Assembly (NCBI GenBank): GCA_964036295.1
Contig: OZ038462.1
Location: forward strand, 28,395,759-28,459,758
Length of the DNA: 64,000 nucleotides
Direction: 5' to 3'
Source: Plumapathes pennacea
Lineage: Eukaryota; Cnidaria; Anthozoa; Antipatharia; Myriopathidae
Notes under the pieces: model-generated
The model's database searches: none
What the model was told of the DNA's origin: nothing
The model's input: only the letters and a program-made list of their open reading frames with translations
Translations under genes and position numbers: made by a program
In this document: positions 1 through 12,659 of the stretch, one piece after another
How positions within the stretch are numbered: the first letter of the stretch is position 1
Layout of the letters: every line of letters begins with the position of its first letter

Positions 1-1739
<1,739 letters not shown>

Positions 1740-4460
1740 GCTTTCTACAACCTTTGACAAAATAACTGTTTTGGTTTTTAACAGTCATCCGAAAACCGCT
1801 CTACACAAAACAACAACATTTTTTTTACTTTTCCTTACCCGTTTCTTCCTCCCCAACAATTTCCGTAGCATCGCCAAAACTGCTTCCTTTGAATCTGCAA
1901 TGATTATGCTGTGTCCACGTGTTCCCCCAATAACTTCCGTCGCATCGCCAAAGCTTCTTTCACGGACTCAAGTGCATTCTGGTAGTCACCTAAGCTGTAT
2001 TGTGTGGTTGCCCAAGTTATACAATGAATGTGCTGTATCCGCGTGTACCCCCAATAACTTCCGTCGCATCGCCAAAGCTTCTTTCTCGGACTCAAGTGCA
2101 TTCTTGTAGTCACCTAAACTGTGTTGTGTGGTGCCCAAATTATGCAGTGATTGTGCTGTGTCCACGTGTTCCCCCAATAACTTTCGTTGCATCGCCATAG
2201 CTTCTTTTTTGGACTCAATGCTTTCTGGTAGTCAACTTAGCTGTGTTGTGTGATGCCCAAGTTCTGCAGTGATTGTGCTGTATTCATGTGTTCTCCCAAT
2301 AACTTCCGTCGCATCGCCAAAGCTTCTTTCTTGGACTCGAGTGCTTTCTGGAAGTCACCTAAAGTTATGTTGTGTGATGCCCAAGTTCTCCAGTGGATTT
2401 GCTGTGTCCACGTCTTCCCTCAATAACTTCCGTCGCATCGCCAAAGCTTCTTTCTTGGACTCAAGTGCATTCTGGTAGTCACCTAAGCTGTGTTGTGTGA
2501 TGCCCAAGTTCTGCAGTGATTGTGCTGTGTCCATGTGTTCCCCCAATAACTTCCGTCGCATCGCCACAGCTTCTTTCTTGGACTCAAGTGCATTCTGGTA
2601 GTCACCTAAGCTGTGTTGTGTCATGCCAAGGTTATGCAGTGATTGTGCTGTGTCCACGTGTTCTCCCAATAACCTTCGTCGCATCGCCAAAGCTTTTTTC
2701 TTGGACTCAAGTGCATTCTGGTAGTCACCTAAGCTGTGTTGTGTGATGCCCAAGTTCTCCAGTGATTGTGCTGTGTCCACGTGTTCTCCCAATAACCTTC
2801 GTCGCATCGCCAAAGCTTTTTTCTTGGACTCAAGTGCATTCTGGTAGTCACCTAAGCTGTGTTGTGTGGTGCCCAGGTTATGAAGTGATTGTGCTGTGTC
2901 CACGTGTTCCCCCAATAACTTCCGTCGCATCGCCAAAGCTTCTTTCTTGGACGTAAGTGCATTCTGGTAGTCACCTAAGCTGTGTTGTGTGGCGCCCAGG
3001 CTATGCAGTGATTGTGCTGTGTCCACGTGTTCTCCCAATAACTTCCGTCGCATCGCCAAAGCTTCTTTCTCGGACTCAAGTGCATTCTGGTAGTCACCTA
3101 AGCTGTGTTGTGTGATGCCTAAGTTCTGCAGTGATTGTGCTGTGCTCATGTGTTCCCCTACTAACTTCCGTCGCATTGCCAAAGCTTCTTTCTCGGACTC
3201 AAGTGCATTCTGGTAGTCACCTAAGCTGTGTTGTGTGATGCCTAAGTTCTGCAGTGATTGTGCTGTGCTCATGTGTTCCCCCAATAACTTCCGTCGCATC
3301 GCCAAAGCTTTTTTCTTGGACTCAAGTGCATTCTGGTAGTCACCTAAGCTGTGCTGTGTGGTGCCCAAGCTATGCAGTGATTGTGCTGTGTCCACGTGTT
3401 CCCCCATTAACTTCCCTCGCATCGCCAAAGCTTCTTTCTTGGACTCAAGTACTTCTGGAAGTCACCTAAGCTGTGTTGTGTGGTGCCCAGGCTATGCAGT
3501 GATTGTGTTGTGTCCACGTGTTCCCCCAACAACTTCCGTCGCATCGCCAAAGCTTCTTTCTTGGACTCAAGTGCTTCCTGGAAGTCACCTAAGCTGTGTT
3601 GTGTGATGCCCAGGCTATGCAGTGATTGTGTTGTGTCCACGTGTTCCCCCAATAACTTCCGTCGCATCGCCAAAGCTTCTTTCTTGGACTCAAGTGCATT
3701 CTGGTAGTCACCTAAGCTGTGTTGTATTGTGCCCATATTATGCAGTGATTGTGCTGTATCCACGTGTTCCCCCAATAACTTCCCTCGCATCGCCAAAGCT
3801 TCTTTTTCGGACTCAAGTGCATTCTGGTAGTCACCTAAGTTGTGTTGTATGATGCCCAGGTCATGCAGTGACTGTGCTGTATCCACGTGATCTCCTAATT
3901 GATTCTTTAGTTTCGTAGCAGCTTGCTTTAGCGCTTCCTGTACTTTTTCAGTGCAACCTAGCGAACAAAGGACTCCGGCGGCAGTTAGAAACAAAGGTTC
4001 GAGACATTGTCCAGGAGATGTTTCCATTGTTTTGAGGATTTCCTGGACACGATATGATAATGTGTGATTTTTTTGGGGTGCTGAAACACCTTCACAAACT
4101 GCATTTAGTAAGTATGCAGTCTGTAAAACGAATGGTTGATCTTGCTTGAGAGATTTTTCGAGTAATTTGCTTTTCTTATGACTTGAAGGCGTTCCGTTAG
4201 CCAGAGCATGGGTATTCTCTTTGTCTCCATAGTCAGATGTAGGGTAAATTGGACCACTGTACATCGCATTTCGTTCGTCCTCGTGCAGTTGTTTATCTGT
4301 GGTATCCAAGGAGTGAGGTACGTTTTTGTTACAGAACGCAAGAACTTGCGATGCAATGAATTTTGCACTGGATTCGAAGGTACTTTCTTTGAGGAGAGAA
4401 TGTCCTTCTTTAAGTAGTCTTATTCCTTTGTCTGCGTTACCACGAACTACCAAGTCAATA
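1740..4460 (-). pseudogene. Gene A exon 2, 3' part: broken TPR array
   Basis: After about 185 residues of non-repetitive helical sequence, with SLDTTDKQ-like segments near 4310, the frame enters 41-residue TPR units at about 3890. The unit consensus is GDYQNALESKKEALAMRRKL followed by LGEHVDTAQSLHNLGITQHS and L. Roughly 16 units (123 bp each) can be followed to about 1880, in four different reading frames because of the lesions listed for gene A. The units are closer to the gene B array (ITQHSL type) than to the YAL-type units of gene C. The last 150 bases are too diverged to read as TPR with confidence. Confidence 0.8.
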
Positions 4461-5933
4461 CCTTGATAGCACGCATTTTGCCCTTAACTTCAGAGGGAAC
4501 TGACTTAAGAGACTCCTGGACTTTTACTGCTTCAGACAGCAACCCCGCACTTTCCCCACTCCCATGAGCTAAACTGGCAAAAGCTTTGGCAACAAGGAGT
4601 TGACAGTGAAGAAGTGCTCGCTGTTGTTCCTTCACTACCTTGATGGCTTTGTCATATATTTCCTTAAATATGTCTAATTTACTGATGTTCCAATAAATGG
4701 AATCCAAAAACACTTCTGCTTTTGATAACACACGCATTGCCTTTTCACTATTTCCCTTAAGTGCTTGAAGGATGCTGTGCTCCTGTTTTTGGAAATTGGT
4801 GTATGCCGATGAAGATTGTCCAGTTAAAAATTGCTTGTTTAACTCCTCTAAGACGTTCAAATAGTAGTTAGAGAAGTGAACCTGGGCATCTTTGTAGACA
4901 GCTTGCATTGTGCTCTTACCGATCGTTACTCCAAAGGAATGTAACAGTGGGTGGATTGAGTATGAATCGCTGGTAGCATCGTGCTCTATGAGAGACTTCC
5001 TCTCAAGTATTTCCAGAAGTTGTTGGCCTTCAAGTTTGCTTTCTGTGCCTATAACAGCAACAGCAGCAGCCGTATGAAACGTGCCATTGAATACTGACAG
5101 GCTAATGAATGCTTGTTGCTGTTCTGGTGCAATGTTCCGAAAACAGTGCTCAAAGAGCTTGTTTAAACGGAGGTTTTCTGGATAGCGCGTCATATCTAAC
5201 GCTTCAAGAAAACTTGTATTTGGCGAGGCTAGCTCACTTAGCAATTCTTTCAAAGGGAGACTTCCATGGCTTATCAATGAATAGACAAGCCTTATGGCGA
5301 GGGGAACGTTGCCACACACTCGACCAATTTCCTCGCATTCGGCGTCTGTGACATTTGGCTGTAAAGCACGAATCAAATTGTGACATGAAGACTTGTCCAA
5401 TTGTCGGATTCTGATTGGAAAAGTCTCAAACAGGTGTTCAGTGTATTCAATTGATTCTCGCGTCGTACATAGCAGATTTATTGGCTTGCAATTCTTGAAA
5501 ATTGCTTCGAGGAACTCAACAAAACCATCCTTCTGCGCTTCTACCAAATCATCTGCATTGTCAAGGAAAAGAAACAATGGGGTGGAAACTGACGAAAGCC
5601 ATAGTAGCACTTTATCAACTGGAGATATTTGATCAGGATATGCTTCGGTAACTTGCTGTGTTACCATCAGTATCCGTCTCGCCATCTCATTCAGTGTCTT
5701 GACTTTTCGAAGAGATACGAGCAGCACAGGATGTCCTTCGGTGTCAAGTTGGTGTCCCACGGCAGTGGCCACAGACGTTTTACCAAATCCTGGGGAGCCC
5801 CACACACTTACAAACTTTGTGTCCCGTGTGGTGAGATGGTCGAATATCTCTGCACATTCTTTGTCACGTCCAGTGAAATGAGGAATTTTAGAAGGAAGAC
5901 AAGACTTGGGCAGAGTAGGCTCTGACATTTTTC
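4447..5933 (-). CDS. Gene A exon 2, 5' part: NB-ARC domain and winged helix
   Basis: STAND-class NTPase, the nucleotide-driven switch of NLR-type receptors. Visible motifs, in order: a FTGRDKEC entry motif near residue 20, Walker A GSPGFGKTS near residue 50, Walker B / kinase-2 LFLFLDNADD near residue 125, INLLCTTRE near residue 155 (RNBS-B-like sensor), CGNVPLAIRLV near residue 210 (GLPL motif), then a winged helix ending in SYSIHPLLHSFG, the MHD-like position. All nucleotide-binding residues look intact. The start is the CTTTCAG acceptor at 5936-5934; the ATG at 5928 is inside the joined frame. The frame runs into a stop at 4447 because of a 1-nt shift; the downstream frame continues with helical sequence towards the TPRs. 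This is the reference for what genes B and C have lost. Confidence 0.85.
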
Positions 5934-6730
5934 CTGAAAGACCACAGTGGATCACAAACTGATTAAGGACGTTCGCGCGAAAATCTTCTAACGCTCAGAA
6001 TCTGTTAAAACCTCAGTCTGTAAATAGTTGGATTATGTGAACCTTATACCAGAAATACCAAACAATTTGGGGCTTGTTTTCGAGATAAGCGGTGTGGTAA
6101 CTATCAGATTTGGTCATTCCAGACGTAGTCTATATCGCGAGAGAAAAAAAAAAAAAAACAAAACAAAAAAGGAAACGTTTCGATTATTGGAAGTGGTAGA
6201 ATTTGAACTTAATGGTCCGTTTGTCAAATCATGACCACGTAAACCATTCTGCTAGGTCAGACAAAGCCCCAAAAATGGTCACCATACTAATAAGAGAGTT
6301 TGACCAGCCGAAATACCCCCGGTCTACGTCATTTTTAGTGGCTCAGTCACTTTCATCACATGCCAATCGTTTTTGTGCCCAAAAAAAACTTTATTTACTG
6401 AAGACTGTTTATACTTTGAATTGATGTGTGTGGTCTGTTTGCGTTGTGTCTCTCATGAAAACTTATTATGAAAATTGCTTGCAGCCTAACTCATGACAAG
6501 GCACTTCCAGTGTATTCACCTTTGCGCACTGTGGAAAAACCTGGAAGTGGCAATGTATTTCAAAACTGCCGTCGGCGAAGCAAGATAACTATCCCCAGAC
6601 ACAAACTATCATTTCAGAAATCACAGAAATTCAAACGGTCTAACTCCACCTAATTCGTTACGATATAAAATTAAAGTAGTGTACTGAATATTGCATATAT
6701 TACTATATACAACACTTAAGAAATACATAA

Positions 6731-6850
6731 CGCGTCAGCGTGTAATATAGCCTCATCTAAATACGCGGGAAGTTGGGAGAACACTCGAGTAGCGCCGGAA
6801 ACCACTCGGCGGCCTCGTATTTAGACGACGCTATATTACACGGGAACGCG
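6731..6850. mobile_element. Foldback (palindromic) element
   Basis: Arms starting CGCGTCAGCGTGTAATATAG at 6731 and ending in its near reverse complement at 6850 flank a 45-bp core. A half copy lies at 23331-23428, directly against the start of the gene B TPR exon, with the core in the opposite orientation relative to the retained arm. Related arm sequence recurs at 26905-26940. No coding capacity. Confidence 0.75.
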
Positions 6851-7438
6851 TTATATATTTCTTTTATAAAATAATATTAGTTAAGTAAAATACATCACGT
6901 TTCGCGTCAGCGTGTAATATACTCTCGTCTCACACGGTTATTAAGCCAATCAGGGCGCGTGCAGTATCATAGTTATTTTATAAAAGTGAATAGCTTTTTG
7001 CGCACTCTGATTGACTACTCAATCTCAGACTATCAGTGCTATTCACCTCTCGCCGAACTCCGGTTTGAAACAAAGCTACGCCTGTTTTGCTGCTGTCGCC
7101 AAAGCGAAGAGTTTCGGTAAACGAGGCAGCTGTACCGGACAACACAAAGAAAGTTAGGAATTTTCGTTTTAGCAGTGTTCACTGGTGAGCTTTTGTGTTT
7201 CATTCTGGTACTAAGCCGTTGGCACGAAGTGTTTTGTGTTTGTTTTTACGCAAGCCTGCATGAAAAAGCTGAACGTTTTCAATACTAAAGGTAAATCATT
7301 TTTTTCAGGATGATTTCGAAAACAAGCAGAAAAAACTTAAAACTCTGTTTAGAAGAAATGTGTCAGACACAGTTACACAAATTCCTTCAAAATTATCACG
7401 TTATTTTCGGTTGCAAATCGGTCTCGCGCGCGTATTAA

Positions 7439-8098
7439 GCCCTGGCCAAACGACATGCAAGTCGACGCAAGTCGATGCAAGTTCAAAGTTCAAACTTGCG
7501 CGGGCTTGCGTTTCGTTTGGTCAACAACTTGCACGGACTTGCATCGACTTGTAGTGACTTGCATGGAATTTGAACATGTTCAAATTTTCATGCAAGTCGA
7601 CGCAGGTTTTTCACCTAAAACAGCGAAGAGCGCGTTAGCAAAGGCAAGTCTGAATCAAAAAAATAAGCACGAGTAAATTTTTCAAAGACCACACAATTGC
7701 ACGAGCGCCACGCGAGTGCAATTTGTGGTCTTTGAAAAATTTACGAGTGCTTATTTATTCCAAAATTGCACGAGAAATCATGTGATTACTTGTTAATAAC
7801 ATGCATACAATAATTTACATCGCGCAATTTTATTCAATTTTGTTACAATTCGCAAATGTCTCCCAAGAACTTTGTTTTCTCGCAAACAGAGTCGGAATTG
7901 TCCTGAGGAATGAAAACACACCTTTTTGTCTTGTTTGGCTTCGCAAATACGCGCGCCGGCTGTCGGCAATTTTTAATTTCAAATTTCTGCACTGTTAATT
8001 TCATATTCTGCACTGTTAATTTTACATTTTTGCACTGTTTGGGATAAATTGACGCGCGCTCAGCCAATCAGAATGCAGAAATTATTGTATGCATGTTA
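7439..8098. mobile_element. TTAA-flanked composite insertion (gene A side only)
   Basis: The insertion is flanked by TTAA at 7435-7438 and 8099-8102. The collinear gene B sequence has a single TTAA (28936-28939), so this is a filled site against an empty one. Inside are three parts: 7439-7620, dense in CAAGTCGACGCAAGT-like iterations on both strands; 7665-7755, a perfect-looking hairpin around AAATTTTTCAAAGACCACA; and 7793-8098, with inverted ends AATAACATGCATACAATAAT. It is probably more than one nested element. Confidence 0.75.
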
Positions 8099-8612
8099 TT
8101 AATCAGTAAATCGACTTTTTGCCCATAGTTTGTCGGAAAATAGGAAAAGATGGGAATCTGGCTATTAAACTTGGTGTTGTGTACACTAAAATAGTTATTC
8201 GCCGAAGTAAACTAGGTGAAAAGCGGTGGCTATTTACCGAACCGCTATCTGGCAAAACCGAGTTTCAAAACAACAGCCACGTACATGCACTCGATACTCG
8301 TTGGGGACGTGCGAGCCTTTAGTCTGTGTTTTTTATTGCAGCCTTCTTTCTCGTTCAAAGTGACAACAACTGTAAATAACTTGTGGGTTTAACTCTCGTA
8401 TGTGTTTCAACTGTTCTAGCCGAATTGCTTTAAAGTGTAGCATATGAACCTCCGAACGAGATGTGACTGTTGGTGGACTTCCTTCTGAGTCGGGTGAACG
8501 ATATTGTGTCCAGCCGTGCACAGATGCATACACACAGGAAAAGCAACAGTGTCACTGGATTAAAGTCCCAACTTTTTCCCATACAATTAACCTCTTAGGT
8601 ATATGAACTTAC

Positions 8613-9315
8613 CTCCAGAAATCTGTTCTCTTAGTTTCTCCATAGTTTCCATTACTTCTTCCTTCAGAAACTGGTCCATGGCATTCCTCTCCTTGCGAAG
8701 CTGCTCGTACATGTCCAGATATCTATCTGCGGTAAACTCTTCTTCCTTTAACTCAGCAATGTTATCGATAACTGCAGTGTTCAGCCCCAGCTCAGAGAAG
8801 CATTCTTTAGTAAGCTTCATGTAGTCATCAAAGGTTGCTTTGTCCATCCTTTCAGTTGTCTCGTGGCATGTTGTATTTCTGAGTCGTCGCAGCTGGTCAA
8901 TGGCCAAAGCAAACGTCTCGGCTTGGTTACCAGTGCTGCTTGACACAGTGATGTGGAAAGCATCTCTCGACAAACCCAAAGGCTTTATGTACGTGTCATA
9001 TAAGGTCTTCGGAAGGCCGTGTGCATCTGGCAATTTGAATGAGTGAGCAAAAAGAGTGGTCTGAAACAGAGCCGTGCAGTCCCAATTTGTGTAGGACAAT
9101 TTAGTAGGAATCTTTGGATTCTTGTGCTCTTGAGCGTGGAGCAGGTTTCGCATAGCAACTGAATCATTCCACGGCATGTTTGTTGGTGGGCCACCATACT
9201 TGTTGTTCCACATAAAGACGAATGTCTGTCGTAGAGCCTTGGGGATTTCATCCAGCACGATGGTTACAAACTTAAAGTAGTTTAACTGCTGGTTGGAGAA
9301 CTTGTACAATGGCAT
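8613..9315 (-). CDS. Gene A exon 1: DZIP3-like HEPN domain
   Basis: The 703-nt exon encodes 234 residues plus one base. It has the hallmarks of the DZIP3/hRUL138-type HEPN domain: an LRQTFVFMWNNKYG helix near residue 30, a WDCTALFQTTLF helix near residue 80, and RLRNTTCHE near residue 145, which holds the RX4H motif of HEPN ribonucleases. In cnidarian NLR-like proteins this domain sits N-terminal of NACHT or NB-ARC; its role there is not established, and RNA cleavage is only possible. The start is ATG at 9315, with an in-frame TGA nine bases upstream, so this is the first coding exon. The donor is GGAG|GTAAGT at 8613/8612. It differs from the gene B exon by about nine residues. Confidence 0.85.
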
Positions 9316-9399
9316 GGTTGTTCAGCTTCCAGAAGTTCAGGAGCAGTAGCAAAATCTGTCACAATAGAAAAAGTAAAACTAGCCTGTCAAAGAGATATA

Positions 9400-9556
9400 G
9401 TCCATTCATTTCCACGCAAGAAAAAGAAAACCTTCCGTTCTGCTTCCTTCACCGCTTCCGTCTCCGTTCGCTAATTTTCACACGCGCGCAAGTGTCTTAC
9501 GTCTCCGTCTCCTTCTCCGTCTCCGCTTACTTCACTAGTGAAAATCGGCCTTTAAA
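9400..9556. mobile_element. Truncated copy of the GGAGAC-rich foldback element
   Basis: It matches the right end of the element at 30218-30880, with the same CACTAGTGAAAATCGGCC end followed by TTTAA. The left inverted repeat present at 30218 is missing. The interior is iterated CCGTCTCCG/CCGCTTCCG. Confidence 0.7.
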
Positions 9557-11709
9557 GAATAGACTTGTACAGCATCTACATATTGTATAATAGTATGCAG
9601 TCCTGATTGACGTTAGATGGCAATTTTGAAACTCAATTGCTTTTGCAGTAGACGCAATTATGACATTGAGTATAAGAGTGTTGCCAATTCTGGCCAAAAT
9701 CAACCGTCCAATCAATTTTATTTAATGTTTTCTAAGTCATAAATTCTTGTTTAAGTCACTATTTGCGAGGAATAACTTTGCGGTCTTCATGCATGTAGTC
9801 AGCGATATACTGCAGCAGGTGTTGTGAGTCAAAGTACGACTAGGTTAATTCAGAGTTCAGGTCTAAACAAGGCCAAAATGTTGCTGTTTAAGACTGAAAA
9901 CGACAGATTGAAGCTTTCATCACAAAAACTTTGTTTTGAGCTGGAACAAGTCTTTGTGTTAGCCTCTGAACTTGTGCAACATTTTGGCTCCTGTGTCATG
10001 GCAACGTCACGGAAGACTAACTCATTTCACTTTAAAATATGTTATGCAAACTAAGTACGTTGCTCGCTTGTTTTTCAGCACCGTAAACTTCACTGAAATA
10101 AGACAAAACTCTTGTATACAATGTGAAATCCCTCACAGTATGACGGAATTCTCTAAATTTATATGATACAAATAATTTCAGTATATAACGGAATTCGGCG
10201 GCCCCTATCACACAGAACGCCAACTTGCTAACTCCGCGGTCGTATCGCGTATTAAAATCCGAGTGGCCCGCTTACACGCCCGCGCGGCTCCTTCTATCGT
10301 TTTATATCAAATGTTAAATAATGATACACCTTACCTTCTTGGGCTTATTTGCGATGCGATAAAACGCTACAACATTTGACACGTTACAAGAAATATTTGA
10401 CTTCTGCGGCTTTCATGCAAACTGTAACTATCTTTAGCTGCATAAAAGACCTTGACAATCGTATATGTACAAAACAGTCATCTCGCAGTAGACAAGGACA
10501 TTTTCAAGCATGACTGACTAATTTCTTCAACGGCTCCGTCGCTGACGAGTCATCAGAAAATTCTGAATTGTTCAAACAATTCATTGACACTTCAAATAGA
10601 AGTTTCATAAACTGATGTGCATGAAACCAAAGTTTACGTCTCTTCTTTTCCTCTTATGGTTCAAGCTTACAGTGGCAATAGTAGATATTTTGACTCGACA
10701 AAATCACTGAACCTCGATGTTAGAACCACAACCCCCGGAAAAGATGGCATGCACACCATCTTGTCGAGTTCGAGATGTATGAAGTTCTTTTTACAGCAAA
10801 TATCACCCAACGAGGACTTAAAGTCAATGATTATGATGTGCGAACAAGGATAAAACATACCTATAAGCTATGATAAACATTAATCAGTGTACTGATTATC
10901 TAATAAAAACAAGTCACTGAAGTATCGCATTTATAAACAAGGCATGCAAATTGTTACCTGTCAACTTTGACTCGACCATCAGTCAGCAAACTGTAGTTCC
11001 ATCATTGGTATGCACCGCTGTAGCAGTTAGCAATGACTGTCGTAGGTGATGTGTATTTTTTGTGACGCCGCACTGAGTCTCGTAACCAAAAGCGGAAGTG
11101 CAGAGCAAGCGGAAATTAAATGGGAGGGTCTAGCCCCATTCTCTGCGGAGTTTATTATTCACACGTCACTCGTCTCCAGTCCATTCGCACCTGTCTCACA
11201 GTTTCTTCTCTTCCCTAAGTTTTTCCGTGCTTTTCTTTATTTCTGCTTTCTTCTTTCCTTTTTGCCTCCTACCCAAAAAAATTAAGATCGGTGCCGGGCA
11301 ACGTGTTACTAAAGTTAAAGTCATCACTAGGCTTACATATAGACAACACTCTCTCATGTAATGATAACATAGACCAAATCACCAAAAAGTATCAGTTGTA
11401 AAATGGAGCCATGAAAACAATAAGACCGTTTGTGACCCAAAGCAACTCTACTTTCCACGTATCATTCGTGGATACAGCCACACTTCGACTACAGCAGTGA
11501 GGTTTAGGGTAATATCGGTGTGGTTCTTACACACAAATTACAGTCTGCACTCCCAGAAGCTAAAAGGATGCATCAGGTACGGCGTCGCTCTGAGTTGACG
11601 CGTTGTCGCGCCGTGTCCGGTGTGAATCGGATTGAAGGGATCTAATTTTGTCGCGTTGTCACGTGCAGTTACGGCGTGTCGCGACGCGTCCAGTGTGAAT
11701 TGGCCTTAA

Positions 11710-11927
11710 AGGTGATGTTACACTGGTCGATTTGCAACGATACGATGTTGCGCTAAAAATCGTTCAGGTGTAACACCCCATTGCGAACGATTTTTCGCGA
11801 TGTTTGCAGTGCTGCAATGCGTTGCAAGTTTTTGAAAGCGATTCAAAAACTTGCAACACCGTTGCATGAATTTGAAGCAAATCGGCGTTGCAAATCGTCG
11901 TTGCAAATCGACCAGTGTAACACCAGC
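11710..11927. mobile_element. TTAA-flanked foldback MITE
   Basis: This 218-bp insertion is flanked by TTAA at 11706-11709 and 11928-11931. The collinear spacer of the other unit has one TTAA (36134-36137) and no element, so the insertion post-dates the duplication or was lost there. The inverted ends share TGTTACACTGGTCGATTTGC; the interior iterates GTTGCAA and CGATT. TTAA duplication is the mark of piggyBac-type transposition; no transposase is present. Confidence 0.85.
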
Positions 11928-12543
11928 TTAAGTGTTGACTGACTGTGTGCTACAATTTTGTTATTTTGTTGTTATTATTGATTGGATGAAAACATGCATG
12001 TAATTTCAAGACTCGCGGCTCTAATATGACTGTTGTGTAGCAGAGTTTAAGTACTGCATTTCAACAAGTCCCTGCAGATTCAGAATAAGCCATACCAGAG
12101 GTACCTACATAAAGCTAATGCGCATTTCTTATTAGAGTTATCCAACGTAGCCGTCATGACGTCACATGAAAACCAAGAAAAGGGTTAGTGAAGTAATGGG
12201 ATCACGAATTATACTTTTCTGAATGACAGCTGTTCATTTTTAGTGCTTTATACAAACTCTCATTGTAGTGTGCGTGTTCCATGGCTTACATGTCAATGAG
12301 AGGCCTCTACAGATGTATATCAGTACTTCAAACTTCTTTATATCTTAAGGTTTGTAGTGCTAGCAATTGGAAGTTTTGCTCACGTTCTTTTAAGAGGTGT
12401 GTGTTTAAGGTTCTAATGGACGGAAAAAACTTGCAAAATGATGATGTCACGCTTTACCATCCACTAGTTGCTGCAGCATTTGGCTGCTCAAATTGCCAGA
12501 TACTATTCATTACCAGTCCTCTAAAAATGCAGAGAACCACATC

Positions 12544-12659
12544 CTAGTTTCTCATCTTTCCTTGGGCTAGTCTTTCTGCTGATGTGCTGTTGTCAGGAAT
12601 TACAGTGAGGTCCGAGTCTTGCCCTGGGTCTGAACTAGTGTGAGATACATGGCACATTT
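12544..12659 (-). CDS. Gene B exon 7: short C-terminal tail
   Basis: The proposed terminal exon is 116 nt (37 residues plus TAG). A long T-tract and GATAG acceptor precede AAATG; phase 1 fits the transferase exon. The gene C copy (36936-36821) has the same length, acceptor, frame and stop codon position. The tail is hydrophilic (HTSSDPGQDSDLTVIPDNST). The frame is kept despite about nine amino-acid differences in 37, which favours a real exon, but the match is short and a different last exon is possible. Confidence 0.6.

Larger units (their letters stand above)
5934..8612 (-). other. Gene A intron 1, filled with nested repeats
   Basis: The intron lies between the HEPN and NB-ARC exons. From 5934 to about 6660 I see no recognisable element apart from an A-rich run at 6143-6170. 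From 6731 on it is a composite of foldback elements (separate entries). It carries the empty sites for two Helitron-like insertions that occupy the matching position in gene B (6866/6867 and 6980/6981). From about 7000 to the HEPN exon the sequence is collinear with 28510-29416 of gene B. Confidence 0.6.
1740..9315 (-). pseudogene. Gene A: HEPN-NB-ARC-TPR receptor gene, disrupted
   Basis: This is the third member of the minus-strand array and the only one with a full NB-ARC domain. Exon 1 (9315-8613, HEPN) ends in phase 1 at a GTAAGT donor. Exon 2 starts at 5933 after a CTTTCAG acceptor, and the two join in frame through a glycine codon. Exon 2 encodes NB-ARC and winged helix, then a helical segment and about 16 TPR units of 41 residues. 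The reading frame is broken by a 1-nt shift near 4450-4465, a 1-nt deletion near 3450, a 1-nt insertion near 2363, a TTA-to-TAA stop at 2237-2239, a 1-nt deletion near 2218, a 1-nt insertion near 2009 and a CAA-to-TAA stop at 1904-1906. Lesions cluster towards the 3' end, where the repeats fade out. No ZU5, UPA or transferase exons are visible. Assembly error could explain one lesion but hardly seven. A truncated HEPN-NB-ARC product remains conceivable. Confidence 0.8.
9316..12543. other. Intergenic region between gene B end and gene A start
   Basis: It is collinear with 30120-36820 (gene C to gene B spacer) at high identity apart from insertions, so it is part of the duplicated unit. It should contain the gene A promoter and the gene B polyadenylation region, but I could not pin a TATA box or a clear AATAAA. 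A plus-strand segment at about 9870-9990 would encode a charged helical stretch (KTENDRLKLSSQKLCFELEQ); it is conserved at 31200-31318 but has no supported gene model. The plus ORF at 10617-10853 is conserved in the copy at 35042-35278, but the copies are too recent for that to prove coding. Confidence 0.5.

Noticed and set aside
3407..4460. Separate 348-codon gene beginning at 4453
   Set aside because: The ATG is only a by-product of the frameshift; sequence continues the helical region of the NB-ARC exon.
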